The notes: generated from the sequence alone by a model not told the origin. Shown: positions 9,444 through 19,478, counted from the first letter of the stretch. The stretch: 64,000 nucleotides of DNA from Cupriavidus sp. WKF15 (GCF_029278605.1 NZ_CP119572.1:1922001-1986000), one strand, 5' to 3'. Numbers and translations are program-made.

Positions 9444-10799
9444 TCAGGCTTGCTGTGCGTTGCCTTCGGCGGTCAGTTCCTCGAAGGACACCGACTTGTC
9501 GGTGACCTTGGCCTTGTCGCACACGAAATTTACCACGTTGTTTTCCAGCACGTAGGCTTCCATCTCGGCCAGGCGCTGCTGGTCGCCGTAGTACCAGCGC
9601 ATGACTTCCTTCGGGTCTTCGTAGCTCTTGGCAAAGTCTTCGATCTCGGCCTTGATCTGGTCAGCCTTGGCTTCCAGGCCGTGGGCCTTGACGATCTCGG
9701 CCAGGATCAGGCCCAGCTTGACGCGGCGCTCGGCTTGCTGCGTGAACATCTCGGCCGGAATCGGCATATCCTTGGCGTTCGGCATGCCACGCTGCTCGAG
9801 GTCGCGGCGAGCCATCTCCACCAGGCGCTCCTGGTCTTGCTCAATCAGGGCCTTGGGCACGTCCAGCTCGCTCACCTTCAGCAGCGCTTCCATGACCTGG
9901 TCCTTCAGCATGGAGTGCGTGCGGCGCTTCACTTCGCGCTCGAGGTTCTCGCGGATGTCGGCGCGCATCTTCTCGATGCTGCCGTCGGCGATGCCCAGCG
10001 ACTTGGCGAATGCATCGTTCACTTCCGGCAGGTGGGCCCACTCGATCTTCTTCAGCGTGACGGTGAACTCGGCGGTCTTGCCGGCCACGTCCTTGCCGTG
10101 ATAGTCGGCCGGGAAAGCCAGCGGGAAGGTCTTGCTCTCGCCGACCTTCAGGCCCAGCGTGGCGGCCTCGAATTCCGGCAGCATGCGGCCTTCGCCCAGC
10201 ACGAACGGGAAGTCCTCGGCCTTGCCGCCGGCGAACTCCACACCGTCGATCTTGCCGACGAAGTCCAGCGTCACGCGGTCGCCGTTCTGGGCTGTCACGT
10301 CGTTGCCACCGTCACCGTGCTCACCGGCTTCGCCACGCACGTGGTAGTGCACGCGCTGCTTGCGCAGGATGTCGATGGTCTTGTCGATTTCGGCGTCGGT
10401 GATATCGGTCTTGGTGCGCGTCACTTCCGCACCGGTCAGGTCACCCAGCTTGACTTCCGGGTACACCTCGAAGGTGGCGTCGAACGCAACTTCGTCCGCG
10501 CCCACGCCTTCGGTCTTGATCTCGAACTTCGGCTGGCCGGCAACCTTGACGTCCTGCTCTTTGGTGATGTCGAAGAACTTGCGGGCAGCCTTGTCGAAGC
10601 GGACTTCGAATTCGACTTGCTGGCCGTATTGCTTCTCGACCATCTTCATCGGCACCTTGCCCGGACGGAAGCCCGACATCTTCACCGTCTTCGACAGGCG
10701 AACCAGGCGCTCCTGCTTTTCCTTTTCGACTTCGGCCTTGGGAATGGCCAGGGTCACCTTGCGGTCCAGTTTGCCGAGGTTTTCAATGACGTTCGACAT
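9444..10799 (-). CDS. tig: trigger factor, ribosome-associated chaperone
   Basis: A 451-residue chaperone that docks on the ribosomal exit tunnel and shields nascent chains. The N-terminal domain contains the ribosome-binding signature GFRPGKVPM. The FKBP-type isomerase domain covers about residues 170-260 ([14 protein letters not shown] ... [11 protein letters not shown]), followed by the C-terminal arm domain. The ATG at 10799 gives [13 protein letters not shown], the usual family start. First gene of the tig-clpP-clpX-lon block; a possible -10 (GATAAT) lies at 10917-10922. Confidence 0.96.
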   Translation of the reverse strand: MSNVIENLGKLDRKVTLAIPKAEVEKEKQERLVRLSKTVKMSGFRPGKVPMKMVEKQYGQQVEFEVRFDKAARKFFDITKEQDVKVAGQPKFEIKTEGVGADEVAFDATFEVYPEVKLGDLTGAEVTRTKTDITDAEIDKTIDILRKQRVHYHVRGEAGEHGDGGNDVTAQNGDRVTLDFVGKIDGVEFAGGKAEDFPFVLGEGRMLPEFEAATLGLKVGESKTFPLAFPADYHGKDVAGKTAEFTVTLKKIEWAHLPEVNDAFAKSLGIADGSIEKMRADIRENLEREVKRRTHSMLKDQVMEALLKVSELDVPKALIEQDQERLVEMARRDLEQRGMPNAKDMPIPAEMFTQQAERRVKLGLILAEIVKAHGLEAKADQIKAEIEDFAKSYEDPKEVMRWYYGDQQRLAEMEAYVLENNVVNFVCDKAKVTDKSVSFEELTAEGNAQQA

Positions 10800-10916
10800 G
10801 GTCGTGATCCAATCCAGAAATGTAGTTGTGTTCGTAGCGCAATCGCTTGCGCGCCGGCCAGTCCGGCACTGGCGCGTGCCCGCGAGTTGCAAGCTCCGCG
10901 CAAACGGAAAACGGAC

Positions 10917-10922
10917 ATTATC
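10917..10922 (-). promoter_or_regulatory. possible -10 element upstream of tig
   Basis: GATAAT on the minus strand about 120 bases before the tig ATG, just past the mnmC stop codon. No convincing -35 is seen at 16-18 bp, so this is a weak call. Confidence 0.3.
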
Positions 10923-10951
10923 GCACGGTTTCCATCCGCTTCCGGCAGTTT

Positions 10952-12958
10952 TTACCCTGACGCACCATCGGAATGCCCTTCGGCGCGGACGATTTGCCCA
11001 TGACGCAGTGCGCGCAGAAGCAAGCGCGCCGGATCCATGGCATCGGCCAGGTCGGCTTCGAGCGGGAGCGGCTCGCCCTCGATCTGGCTGACCAGAAGTT
11101 CCGCGCCCAGTGCAGCCCACGTGAGGCCGCGCGACGCAAAGGCAAGTGCCGCGTAAAGCCCTGGCATGCGCGGAATATCGCGCAAGTGCGCTCCACGCAA
11201 TGCGGTTGCCGCCGCTGCCGCCGCGGCCTCGTCCGGCATCTGGCCGATCAGCGGCAGGCGGTTGTGGGAGACGGTACGCACCCCGACATAGCCGCTCATC
11301 GTAGCGGGATCCAGGCCGTTGACCGCGGCCGAAATACAGGGCAAAAGCCCGGCCAGGCGCGCAAGGTTCGCGGCATGCACCTCCGTCCGCGCGACCAGTG
11401 GCCCATCGTCCGCTTCATAGCTCGAACCCACTCTCGCGCTGCCGTCATCGGCCATGGGCAGCAGGTACCCAGCCCCTGTCACCACACAGTCAGGCCACTG
11501 ACCGAGTGCGCCGACCTGCTCCGGCGCGAGCGTGCTGAGCTGCCCTCGGACACGGCGCATCACCTGGTGCCGCATCGGAGCGAGCCGTGTTGCCTCGTGG
11601 GCATTGGCCAGGATCATGACGGGGGCCGACGCGAGAACAACCCCGTCGTGACCGATGGCCTCCCACGCATCGTTGTGCCGGCGGATACGGTCCACACGCG
11701 CACCGAACCGCGCGTGCACCGCATCTCCCGCGCGGCGCAACTGCGCCTTGCAGATATCCGGCGGCGCGACCCAGCCGCCCTGGGCGAACCAAAGGCCGCC
11801 GCGCGGCACACCGGCGCCGTGAAGCGATGCGGCTTCCGCGGGCGTCATCCAGCGCACGAAGGACTCCGGCAGGCCGAGCGCCTCGAGCGCCGCACGCTGC
11901 GCTTCGGACTCTGCTTCGTTTTCGCCGATCTGGAGCACCCCGCAGCCATGCCATCCCACCGGATGTCCGGCATCAGCCAGCGCCCTCCAGGCGCGCAGCG
12001 CATACTGGTTCCCGGCGCGCGACAGGCGGGACAAGAGGCTGTCGTCGGCCGAAATGTGCGCGTGCATGGCAGCGGCACGATGGGATGAAGTCTGCCTGGC
12101 CGGGCCGTCGTGGGCATCCAGCAACGTCACCTGCCAGCCGCGCGAAGCCAGTCGCTCCGTCAGCGCGCACCCTGCCAGGCCGGCGCCGATCACGATGGCA
12201 TGCCGGGCCTTCCAGTCCGCGGCGGGGCTGGGCGCATGTCGCCTCGACTTCCACACCGGGCGGAACGTGGCAACCGTCATGTCGCGCTTGCCACCGAAGC
12301 CCGGTGCCTTGCGCGCATCGAAGCCGGCCTCCTGCAACCCGCGGCGCACGAACCCCGCCGCCGTATATGTGGCGAGCGTGGCGCCCGGCCGCGCCAGGCG
12401 TGCCAGTCCGCGGAATACCGCGGGCGACCACATATCCGCATTGCGCGACGGAGAGAACCCGTCCAGGTAGAACGCATCCGCACCGGCGACCAGCTTGGGC
12501 AGTACGGCCTCGATATCGCCGAGCGCCAGCGTCAGTGTGACGCCGCCATGATCGAACGCAAGCCGGTGAAGACCTGGCAGAGCATCCGGCCACGCAGCCT
12601 GCAGCTGGGTGGCCAGAGGCAGCAAGTCCGCAAGGCCGGCGTGCAGCTGGGCCAGCCCTTCACGCGTGAAGGGGTGCTTCTCGATCGAAACGAAGTGCAG
12701 CCGGGTGCAGCGCTGCGGATCATTGCGCCATGCCTGCCAGGTGGCCAGGAAGTTCAGCCCCTGCCCGAAACCGGTCTCGATGATGACGAACTGCTCACGC
12801 CCGGCCCAGGCCTGCGGCAGCCCGTTGCCGCCAAGGAACACATGATGCGCCTGCGCCAGCCCTCCTTCGGTGCTGTGGTAGACGTCGTCGTAGCGGGGTG
12901 AATACGGGGTGCCTTCGGCAGACAGGATGGGCTCGGCGGGCTCGAGTGCGCGCGGCAT
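10952..12958 (-). CDS. mnmC: bifunctional tRNA mnm5s2U34 biosynthesis protein MnmC
   Basis: A 668-residue two-domain enzyme for the wobble uridine of tRNAs. The C-terminal FAD oxidoreductase removes the carboxymethyl group from cmnm5s2U and the N-terminal SAM methyltransferase then methylates it. N-terminal motifs are [14 protein letters not shown] and the SAM-binding [11 protein letters not shown]. The FAD domain starts near residue 250 with the dinucleotide motif [16 protein letters not shown]. Full length compared with E. coli (about 670). It is divergent from rlmJ, another RNA methyltransferase gene, with about 115 bp between them. Confidence 0.95.
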   Translation of the reverse strand: MPRALEPAEPILSAEGTPYSPRYDDVYHSTEGGLAQAHHVFLGGNGLPQAWAGREQFVIIETGFGQGLNFLATWQAWRNDPQRCTRLHFVSIEKHPFTREGLAQLHAGLADLLPLATQLQAAWPDALPGLHRLAFDHGGVTLTLALGDIEAVLPKLVAGADAFYLDGFSPSRNADMWSPAVFRGLARLARPGATLATYTAAGFVRRGLQEAGFDARKAPGFGGKRDMTVATFRPVWKSRRHAPSPAADWKARHAIVIGAGLAGCALTERLASRGWQVTLLDAHDGPARQTSSHRAAAMHAHISADDSLLSRLSRAGNQYALRAWRALADAGHPVGWHGCGVLQIGENEAESEAQRAALEALGLPESFVRWMTPAEAASLHGAGVPRGGLWFAQGGWVAPPDICKAQLRRAGDAVHARFGARVDRIRRHNDAWEAIGHDGVVLASAPVMILANAHEATRLAPMRHQVMRRVRGQLSTLAPEQVGALGQWPDCVVTGAGYLLPMADDGSARVGSSYEADDGPLVARTEVHAANLARLAGLLPCISAAVNGLDPATMSGYVGVRTVSHNRLPLIGQMPDEAAAAAAATALRGAHLRDIPRMPGLYAALAFASRGLTWAALGAELLVSQIEGEPLPLEADLADAMDPARLLLRALRHGQIVRAEGHSDGASG

Positions 12959-13075
12959 ATACGGGACAGGAAACAGGTACGGGAGTCAGGGGGCGACTCG
13001 CGGCGGATGGTAGCATAGCGCCCCGTCCTGCAACCCGGCACGGCCTTCCCCGCCGCCGCCCCGCGCTGATCCGCC

Positions 13076-13933
13076 ATGCTGTCCTACCGCCACGCCTTCC
13101 ATGCCGGCAATCATGCCGATGTCCTCAAGCACGCCGTCGTCGTGCAATTGCTCGAGCACCTGACACAGAAAGACAAGGCGTTCTGGTATATCGACACGCA
13201 CGCGGGCGCCGGCCTCTATGCGCTGGATCATGCCTATGCGCAGAAGAAATCGGAGTTCGAGACCGGCATCGCTCCGCTCTGGCGTGCGGCGGCCAGCGGC
13301 ACCCCGCTGCCGCCAATGCTGGATGAATACCTGGACCAGGTGCGCGCCTTGAATCCGGATGGGCAACTGCGCCATTATCCGGGCTCGCCGTGGCTGGCAT
13401 GGCAGATGCTGCGCGATCAGGACCGCCTGCGCCTGTTCGAGCTGCACAGCACCGAAATCCAGGTGCTGCGCGACAACTTCCGCGGCGCGGGCCGCAAGGT
13501 CATGCTCTATGACGGCGACGGCTTCGGTGGCATCAAGGCCATCCTGCCGCCGCCTCCGCGCCGCGCGCTGGTGCTGATCGACCCGTCCTATGAAGACAAG
13601 CAGGACTATGCGCGTACCGTGCAGACTGTCCAGGACGGACTGCAACGCTTTGCCACCGGCGTTTATGCCGTCTGGTACCCGCAGGTCCAGCGCCGTGAAT
13701 CCGTGCAGTTGCCGGTGCAGCTGAAGAACTTGCCGCTCAAGAGCTGGCTCCATGTCAGCCTGACCGTGAAGCATCCCGTTGCAGGCGGGCTCGGCCTGCA
13801 TGGCAGCGGCATGTTCATCGTCAACCCGCCCTGGCTGCTCAAGGAATCGCTGCAGCAGGCCATGCCGGTGCTCAAGGAACTGCTGGCGCAGGATAGCGGC
13901 GCCAGCTTCGTGCTTGAGTCGGAAGAGAGCTAA
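13076..13933 (+). CDS. rlmJ: 23S rRNA (adenine-2030-N6)-methyltransferase RlmJ
   Basis: A 285-residue SAM-dependent enzyme that methylates A2030 of 23S rRNA; in E. coli it also supports use of DNA as a nutrient (former name YhiR/ComJ). The N-terminus MLSYRHAFHAGNHADVLKH is characteristic. The catalytic DPPY-type motif reads DPSYEDK, a Pro-to-Ser variant. Length matches E. coli RlmJ (280). The stop codon overlaps that of the convergent VanZ-like gene by three bases. Confidence 0.93.
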   Translation: MLSYRHAFHAGNHADVLKHAVVVQLLEHLTQKDKAFWYIDTHAGAGLYALDHAYAQKKSEFETGIAPLWRAAASGTPLPPMLDEYLDQVRALNPDGQLRHYPGSPWLAWQMLRDQDRLRLFELHSTEIQVLRDNFRGAGRKVMLYDGDGFGGIKAILPPPPRRALVLIDPSYEDKQDYARTVQTVQDGLQRFATGVYAVWYPQVQRRESVQLPVQLKNLPLKSWLHVSLTVKHPVAGGLGLHGSGMFIVNPPWLLKESLQQAMPVLKELLAQDSGASFVLESEES

Positions 13934-14313
13934 CCGCGCGAAGCGCCGGCACCCAGCCGGCCAGCCCGGGCGAGCAACCAGTCCAGCGCCAGGGCAGCCA
14001 GCAGCCCGATGGAGTCAGCCAGCACGTCCGCCGGATCCGCATCGCGATACGTCGTCATGCCCTGCAGCAGCTCGATCAGTACGCCGTATCCGACCAGACC
14101 CAGCAGCACGGCCGTACGCTGGCGCCCATAAGCTCGCCTGCCCAGCCAGCCGAGCACCAGGAAGGCCAGCACATGGTTGGCCTTGTCCCAGCCCGTCGTG
14201 GGCGTGGGCTGCGTCGGCGGCATCAGCGCCAGCACCAGCACGGCGATCAGGCACGGCCAGAACAGCAGGCGCCATAAGCGCGGCGTCAGCCGGAAAGCGG
14301 GGTGGAGACTCAT
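13930..14313 (-). CDS. VanZ-like small membrane protein
   Basis: A 127-residue protein with about four hydrophobic segments. The pattern MPPTQPTPTTGWDKANHVLAF (charged DK/NH before the second helix) and the later DPADVLADSIG match the VanZ-like family, whose enterococcal namesake affects teicoplanin resistance. The molecular role in proteobacteria is unknown. No operon partner is seen: rlmJ converges on one side, and the SRAP gene on the same strand lies about 80 bp upstream. Confidence 0.75.
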   Translation of the reverse strand: MSLHPAFRLTPRLWRLLFWPCLIAVLVLALMPPTQPTPTTGWDKANHVLAFLVLGWLGRRAYGRQRTAVLLGLVGYGVLIELLQGMTTYRDADPADVLADSIGLLAALALDWLLARAGRLGAGASRG

Positions 14314-14394
14314 GTGGTGGCGTAGTGACCCAGACGAACCCGCATACTAACGGTTCGCATGGCTTCCCGCGCATCGCGCGGGAAGCCAGCGCGC

Positions 14395-15345
14395 TCAGGC
14401 AGCCAGCTTGCAGTCGAAGTACAGCGGTTCGCGATCGTCCAGGATGGCCTGCATCGCAGCCAGGTCGGAGGCATCCGGGTTAAGCCACGCATCGAGTTGC
14501 CCGGGGCGGATTGGAATGATGCAGCGGTCGTGTCCGGCGGCGGCCACTTCCGGCGGCGGCTCGTCGGTGATGGCGGCGAACGAGTACAGGTCCTGCCCCC
14601 TCTCCTCGCCCGGACTCACCGACCACAGGCAAGCCACCAGCATGTCCTGCGGCGGCCGCGGATGGAATGCCAGGATGACGCTCTCCTCTGCCTCCCCCGG
14701 CCGTAGCGCACGGCGCTCAGCCTTGTGGCGCGGCACATGCTCGTAGAACGCGGTGATCACCGCCACGCCGTGGCGATGCCCGAACAACGGGCGCCAAGAG
14801 CGCTCCAGGTTGTCGCGGCGCGCATTGTAGGTGCCGGGCCGCTTGCGTTCGTCGGCTTCCGTCCAGCCTGGCAGGCGGCATTGGTAGCGCATCGGCACCA
14901 CCACCCGATGGCCGCCTTGCGCGATGATCACGGGCGCGTAGTAGCCCGGAAAGAGCCGGTAATCCTGCTCGGTCAGCGCCGGTCGCTGCAGGTCCGCAAG
15001 GTTCTGTTGGGCCCTGGCGATCTTGTCCGTCGAAATGCGGCGGTCAGTCTCGGCCTTCCTGGTCGGCCGCGCGGCCAGCGCCCGCTCCGCCTCGGCAAGT
15101 CGCGTGCGTTGCTGGAAAATCTCGGCCTCGAGCCGGTTGGCCTGCTCCTGGTTGCCCTCCTCGACCAACGAGGCGTCGGGGCCTGCCTCGGCAAACGCCA
15201 TGCGCAGCGCCTTGGGGATGCGCTGCCAGCCGCCGGTGCGGCGCTGGTGCCAGAACAACTCCACGAAGCGTTCAATGCTGATCGACGCGCCGTATTCGCG
15301 CTCGAACTTGCGGAACTCCGCCTGGATCTGGGAGGAATAGCACAT
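14395..15345 (-). CDS. SRAP (HMCES/YedK) abasic-site DNA-protein crosslinking protein, enlarged
   Basis: A 316-residue member of the SOS-response-associated peptidase family, which shields abasic sites in single-stranded DNA by a thiazolidine crosslink through the N-terminal Cys. Visible: MCYSS at the start (Cys2 after Met removal), YNARRD (the Asn), TAFYEHV (the Glu) and AGHDRCIIP (the His), in the order found in YedK. The protein is about 90 residues longer than E. coli YedK (222). The extra part, about residues 60-125, is rich in Glu, Arg, Ala and Gln and looks like a helical or coiled-coil insertion. The usual WGLIP block reads MRYQCRLPGW. Confidence 0.85.
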   Translation of the reverse strand: MCYSSQIQAEFRKFEREYGASISIERFVELFWHQRRTGGWQRIPKALRMAFAEAGPDASLVEEGNQEQANRLEAEIFQQRTRLAEAERALAARPTRKAETDRRISTDKIARAQQNLADLQRPALTEQDYRLFPGYYAPVIIAQGGHRVVVPMRYQCRLPGWTEADERKRPGTYNARRDNLERSWRPLFGHRHGVAVITAFYEHVPRHKAERRALRPGEAEESVILAFHPRPPQDMLVACLWSVSPGEERGQDLYSFAAITDEPPPEVAAAGHDRCIIPIRPGQLDAWLNPDASDLAAMQAILDDREPLYFDCKLAA

Positions 15346-15481
15346 GGCAATGTCCTTTCGTGCAACTCCAGCGGAGCTGGCGCAGGATCATTCTAAGCCG
15401 GGGTGCCGGGAAAGGCGGCAAGTGGGCGACGCGTGCTGCGGCAGGGAAAAGTCAGCCTTTCGCCACTTGAGAAGGAGTAAT

Positions 15482-15568
15482 TGGTGCGAGGGAGGGGACT
15501 CGAACCCCTACACCATTGCTGGCGTCAGGACCTAAACCTGGTGCGTCTACCAATTTCGCCACCCTCGC
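15482..15568 (-). tRNA. tRNA-Leu (anticodon UAG)
   Basis: 87-nt class II tRNA including an encoded CCA. The acceptor GCGAGGG pairs with CCCTCGC and a long variable arm is present. The anticodon loop is TTTAGGT with TAG in position 34-36. The outermost pair of the anticodon stem (27-43) reads C opposite A, a small irregularity. Confidence 0.95.
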
Positions 15569-15896
15569 GGTCCTTGCAGCCGCCGGACGGCGGCCACGAT
15601 GTACGTTGCAGCCATGGGGCGCGAAAGCAAAAAAGGCGGCTGGAACTGCCCGCCTTCCCGCATCGCCCGCTGCCGTGCTCGCGCGCCGGCTGTGCAACGA
15701 AGCAGCGGATTGTAGCGCAAGCCTCGGGGGGAATCCAGCCCCGCCCCGGTGACATAGTGCAAGCCCTCATGTGCATCGCCTTTCGCGATGGTGGTCCGCC
15801 ATCTATGCTGAAGTTGTCGGACGCGCGCCGCATGCTCGCACATCATTGCAACGTGCGGGGCGCTGCCACAATGCTTCAGCCCCGCACGGAGGGGAT
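15569..15896. other. 328-bp non-coding stretch upstream of tRNA-Leu
   Basis: No plausible gene. On the minus strand it holds a TACAAT (15709-15714) and a terminator-like stem AAGGCGG / CCGCCTT followed by six U's (15629-15656), described separately. On the plus strand the last bases supply the GGAGGGG ribosome-binding site of the following gene. Confidence 0.6.
15629..15703 (-). ncRNA. candidate small RNA or attenuated leader upstream of tRNA-Leu
   Basis: A -10-like TACAAT (15709-15714, minus strand) with only a weak -35 (TGGATT, 17 bp upstream) is followed about 50-75 nt later by a 7-bp stem, a 10-nt loop and a U6 tract. A transcript from this site would be about 75 nt and would stop before tRNA-Leu. 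This is inference from promoter and terminator shape only. Confidence 0.22.
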
Positions 15897-16322
15897 ATGA
15901 AATTACGTGCCTTGCTGTTGGCAGCCTCGATGGCGCTTGCATGGTCATCGACGGTCAGGGCTGCCGGTTGTCAGTACGACATGCAATGCAAAGGGGATCG
16001 AATTTGCCAGCAGGGCCAGTGCGTCTCCCCCGATGCGGATGATCAGGCGGACGCCGCAGCGTCCAAGCCCGCGCAAACCTCAACCAGGACAACTGCTCCC
16101 GCGACGCCGGTACCTACGGCTGCACCCGCGCCCATTGCAGCGCCCGCACCCATGGCAGCACCAGTACCACCACCGGCACCCGCTGTTCGCGGTTGCTGCA
16201 CGGTGGCCGGCAAGCTGAAGCTGGCCCCGGCCAGCGCCGGCGACACGACGCTGGTAGTCGGCGATGCGTGCCAGGGCATGACGAATTCAGGCAGGCCTGT
16301 TCCTGGCACGCTCTGCAACTGA
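15897..16322 (+). CDS. small secreted Cys-containing protein, Ala/Pro linker, unknown function
   Basis: 141 residues starting at the ATG at 15897, preceded by GGAGGGG. A signal peptide covers about residues 1-22 (cleavage near VRAAG). The mature N-terminus has four Cys in the pattern C-x5-C-x5-C-x4-C (CQYDMQCKGDRICQQGQC), like a small disulfide knot of the EB-module kind. An Ala/Pro-rich linker of roughly 50 residues follows. The C-terminal segment has CC and two further Cys (GCCTVAGKLKL ... DACQGM ... LCN). I do not recognise a family. It reads as a periplasmic or cell-surface disulfide-bonded protein. The RND permease gene converges on it 38 bp downstream. Confidence 0.75.
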   Translation: MKLRALLLAASMALAWSSTVRAAGCQYDMQCKGDRICQQGQCVSPDADDQADAAASKPAQTSTRTTAPATPVPTAAPAPIAAPAPMAAPVPPPAPAVRGCCTVAGKLKLAPASAGDTTLVVGDACQGMTNSGRPVPGTLCN

Positions 16323-16359
16323 TTGGCCCTGCCGGATCCGATCGATCTGGCAGGCACGC

Positions 16360-19300
16360 TCAGGCTGTCACCGCCCCCACGCCCGCCTCGGGCCGCCTGA
16401 CCCGGAACCATGCCGCGTACAACGCCGGCAGGAACAGCAGCGTCAGCACCGTGGCGATGATCAGCCCGCCCATGATGGCCACGGCCATCGGCCCCCAGAA
16501 CAGCGAGCGCGACAGCGGGATCATGGCCAGCACGGCAGCCGCGGCGGTCAGGATGATCGGACGGAAGCGCCGCACCGCCGCTTCGACGATGGCATGCCAT
16601 GCCGGCACGCCTGCCTTGATGTCCTGCTCGATCTGGTCCACCAGGATTACCGAGTTGCGGATGATCATGCCGAGCAGCGCCGTGATGCCCAGCTGGGCCA
16701 CGAAGCCCATCGGCGCGCGCAGCAGCAGCAGCGTGGCGGCGGCCCCGATCAGGCCCAGCGGGCCCGTCAGGAACACCATCAGCGTGCGCGAGAAGCTGTG
16801 CAGCTGGAGCATGAGCAGGGTGAAGATCAGGAAGATGCACAGCGGCAGCTGCGCCGCGATCGACGCCCCCGCCTTGCCACTCTCCTCCTCGGCCCCGGCC
16901 ACCGTGATGCGGTAGCCCGGCGGCAGTTGCCCGCGCAGCTTGCCGAGCAGCGGATCGATCTGCGCGGTGACCGTGGGACCCTGGATGCCGTCCACCACAT
17001 CGGCCTGCACGGTCACGCCGAAATCGCGGTTTTCGCGCCAGATCACGCCCGGCTCGGACCGCAGCGACAGCCGCGCCACCTGGGTCAGCGGCACGACGCG
17101 GCCGGCATTGGTCGGCACCTGGATATTGCCGAGATCGGACATGGCATCACGCTCGTTGCGCGGTGTGCGCATCATGATGTCAATCAGCTTGTCGCCGTCA
17201 CGGTATTGGCCGACCGAAATCCCGGTCAGCACCGTCTGCGTGACGCGCGCAATGGAGCTGGTGGTCACGCCCAGTGCGCGGGCCTTGTCCTGGTCGATGT
17301 CCAGGCGCAGCATCTTGACGCTCTCATTCCAGTTGTCGTTCACGCCAACGGTGTTCGGGTTCGCGCGCATCAGCGCCTTGACCTGGTCGGCAAGCTGGCG
17401 CACGCCCGCGGCGTCGGGACCAATCACGCGGAACTGCACCGGGTACGCCACCGGCGGCCCGTTGGGCAGCAGCTTGACGCGCCCGCGCAACTGCGGGAAC
17501 TGGCTGTTCAGCACCGCGATCACGCGCTGGCGCAGCGCGTCGCGCGCCTCGGTGCTGACCGGCATCACGATCACCTGCGCCACGTTGCTTTGCGGGAAGA
17601 TCTGGTCCAGCGGCAGGTAGAAGCGCGGCGCACCGGTGCCGACGAAGGTGGTCAGGCTCTGCACGTCCCGATCCTGGCGCATGGCAGCCTCGAAGCGCCT
17701 GGCTTCGGACTCCATCTGGGCAAAACTGGTGCCTTCCGGCATCCACAGCTCGACCATCAGCTCGGGCCGGCTCGAGTCGGGGAAGAACTGCTTCTCGACG
17801 AACTTGAATGCGTAGATGCCCAGCGCGAACGTCACCAGCGTGACCGCGATGACAGTCTTGCGCCAGGTCACGCACCAGTCGACCAGGCGCCGGAAGCTTG
17901 CGTAGAACGGCGTATCGAACACCTCGTGGTGCTCGCCGCCTCCCGGCCGCGACTTCAGCAGCAGGTAGCCCAGGTAAGGCGTGAAGTAAACCGCCGCCAG
18001 CCATGACAGCACCAGCGCGAGCGCCGTCACGGCGAAGATGGCAAAGGTGTATTCGCCTACCGTGGATTTCGCGAGCCCCACCGGCAGGAAGCCCGCGGCC
18101 GTGATCAGCGTGCCGGTCAGCATCGGCATGGCCGTGGAGGTGTAGGCGTAGGTCGCGGCCTCCATCTTGGAAAGCCCCTCCTCGAGCTTGCGCACCATCA
18201 TCTCCACGGCAATGATGGCGTCATCGACCAGCAGCCCCAGCGCCACGATCAGCGCGCCCAGCGATATCTTGTGCAGGCCGATGCCGAAGATGTTCATGAA
18301 CAGGAACGTCACCGCGAGCACCAGCGGAATGGTCAACGCCACCACCAGGCCCGGACGCGCGTCCAGCCGCAGTGGCCTGGTATGCAGGCCCAGCGAGACA
18401 AAGCTGACCCCGAGCACGATGACCACGGCCTCGATCAGTACATGCACGAACTCGCCGACCGAGCGCTTGACGGCCTGCGGCTGGTCTTGCACCTGGTCCA
18501 TCTCGATGCCGACCGGCAACTGCCCCCGCAGACGTTCGAACGCCACGCGCAGGTTCTTGCCGAGCTCAATGATGTCCCCGCCCTTTGCCATCGAGATACC
18601 GAGCCCGATCACGTTCTTGCCGTTGTACCGCATGGTGCTCTGCGGCGGATCGACATAGCCGCGGTACACGTGCGCGATGTCGCCCAGGCGGATATTCGCA
18701 ATACCGTTGGGGCCGCGCAGCACCAGGTTCTCAAGGTCCGCCACGCTGGCGAACTGCCCGCTCACGCGCACCTGCAGGTTGTCGGTCGGCGTGACCAGCA
18801 CGCCGCTGCCGTTCAGGTTGTTCTGCTGCGTGATCTGGTCGGCAATGGCATTGAGATCGAGCCCGAGCTGGGCGAACCGGGCCTGGTTGAAGTCGATGTA
18901 GATCTTCTCGTCCTGCAGGCCCAGCAGCGACACCTTGGCCACGGCAGGCACGCGCAACAGCTCCTGGCGCACCAGGTCGGCATATTCGCGCAGTTCCTTG
19001 TAGTTGAAGCCATCGGCCGACAACGCGTAGATCGTGCCGTACACGTCGCCGAACTCGTCATTGAAGTACGGACCCCGCACGCCTGCCGGCAGCGTCTGCG
19101 CGATGTCGCCGATCTTCTTGCGCACGGTGTACCAGATCTGCGCGGTATCCCTGGCCGGGGACGTGTCCTTGAGCTGGAAGATGACCGTGGTCTCGCCCGG
19201 CTTGGAAAAGCTGCGGATCTTGTCGGCGTACGGCACTTCCTGCAGTTGCCGCTCGATCTTGTCCGTGACCTGCACGGCGATCTGCTCGGCGGTGGCGCCG

Positions 19301-19470
19301 GGCCAGAACGCCTGCACCACCATCACGCGGAAGGTGAATGGCGGATCTTCGTCCTGGCCCAGCCGGAAAAATGCCAGCAGGCCGGCCAACAGCAACACCA
19401 CCAGCAGGTAGCGGGTCAGCGGCTGGTGCTCCAGGGCCCAGCGCGACAGGTTGAAGCGGGAATGATCCAT
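16360..19470 (-). CDS. RND-family efflux transporter, inner-membrane permease
   Basis: A 1036-residue proton-driven efflux pump subunit of the AcrB/HAE-1-like superfamily. One transmembrane helix comes near the N-terminus (LLVVLLLAGLLAFF), then a large periplasmic loop, a helix block containing the paired Asp GLLVDDAIIAVE in the TM4 position (the proton relay), a second periplasmic loop and a C-terminal helix block. The N-terminus DPPFTFRVMVVQAFWPG places it in a branch distinct from classical AcrB; its substrate cannot be read from sequence. It starts 8 bp after the adaptor gene's stop, so the two form an operon. No TolC/OprM-type gene is next to it. Confidence 0.9.
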   Translation of the reverse strand: MDHSRFNLSRWALEHQPLTRYLLVVLLLAGLLAFFRLGQDEDPPFTFRVMVVQAFWPGATAEQIAVQVTDKIERQLQEVPYADKIRSFSKPGETTVIFQLKDTSPARDTAQIWYTVRKKIGDIAQTLPAGVRGPYFNDEFGDVYGTIYALSADGFNYKELREYADLVRQELLRVPAVAKVSLLGLQDEKIYIDFNQARFAQLGLDLNAIADQITQQNNLNGSGVLVTPTDNLQVRVSGQFASVADLENLVLRGPNGIANIRLGDIAHVYRGYVDPPQSTMRYNGKNVIGLGISMAKGGDIIELGKNLRVAFERLRGQLPVGIEMDQVQDQPQAVKRSVGEFVHVLIEAVVIVLGVSFVSLGLHTRPLRLDARPGLVVALTIPLVLAVTFLFMNIFGIGLHKISLGALIVALGLLVDDAIIAVEMMVRKLEEGLSKMEAATYAYTSTAMPMLTGTLITAAGFLPVGLAKSTVGEYTFAIFAVTALALVLSWLAAVYFTPYLGYLLLKSRPGGGEHHEVFDTPFYASFRRLVDWCVTWRKTVIAVTLVTFALGIYAFKFVEKQFFPDSSRPELMVELWMPEGTSFAQMESEARRFEAAMRQDRDVQSLTTFVGTGAPRFYLPLDQIFPQSNVAQVIVMPVSTEARDALRQRVIAVLNSQFPQLRGRVKLLPNGPPVAYPVQFRVIGPDAAGVRQLADQVKALMRANPNTVGVNDNWNESVKMLRLDIDQDKARALGVTTSSIARVTQTVLTGISVGQYRDGDKLIDIMMRTPRNERDAMSDLGNIQVPTNAGRVVPLTQVARLSLRSEPGVIWRENRDFGVTVQADVVDGIQGPTVTAQIDPLLGKLRGQLPPGYRITVAGAEEESGKAGASIAAQLPLCIFLIFTLLMLQLHSFSRTLMVFLTGPLGLIGAAATLLLLRAPMGFVAQLGITALLGMIIRNSVILVDQIEQDIKAGVPAWHAIVEAAVRRFRPIILTAAAAVLAMIPLSRSLFWGPMAVAIMGGLIIATVLTLLFLPALYAAWFRVRRPEAGVGAVTA

Positions 19471-19478
19471 GCCGCGCC

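Noticed and set aside
16090..16185. Repetitive Ala/Pro codons in the small secreted protein as a mobile or VNTR element
   Set aside because: The units are irregular in length and sequence; a biased linker explains them.
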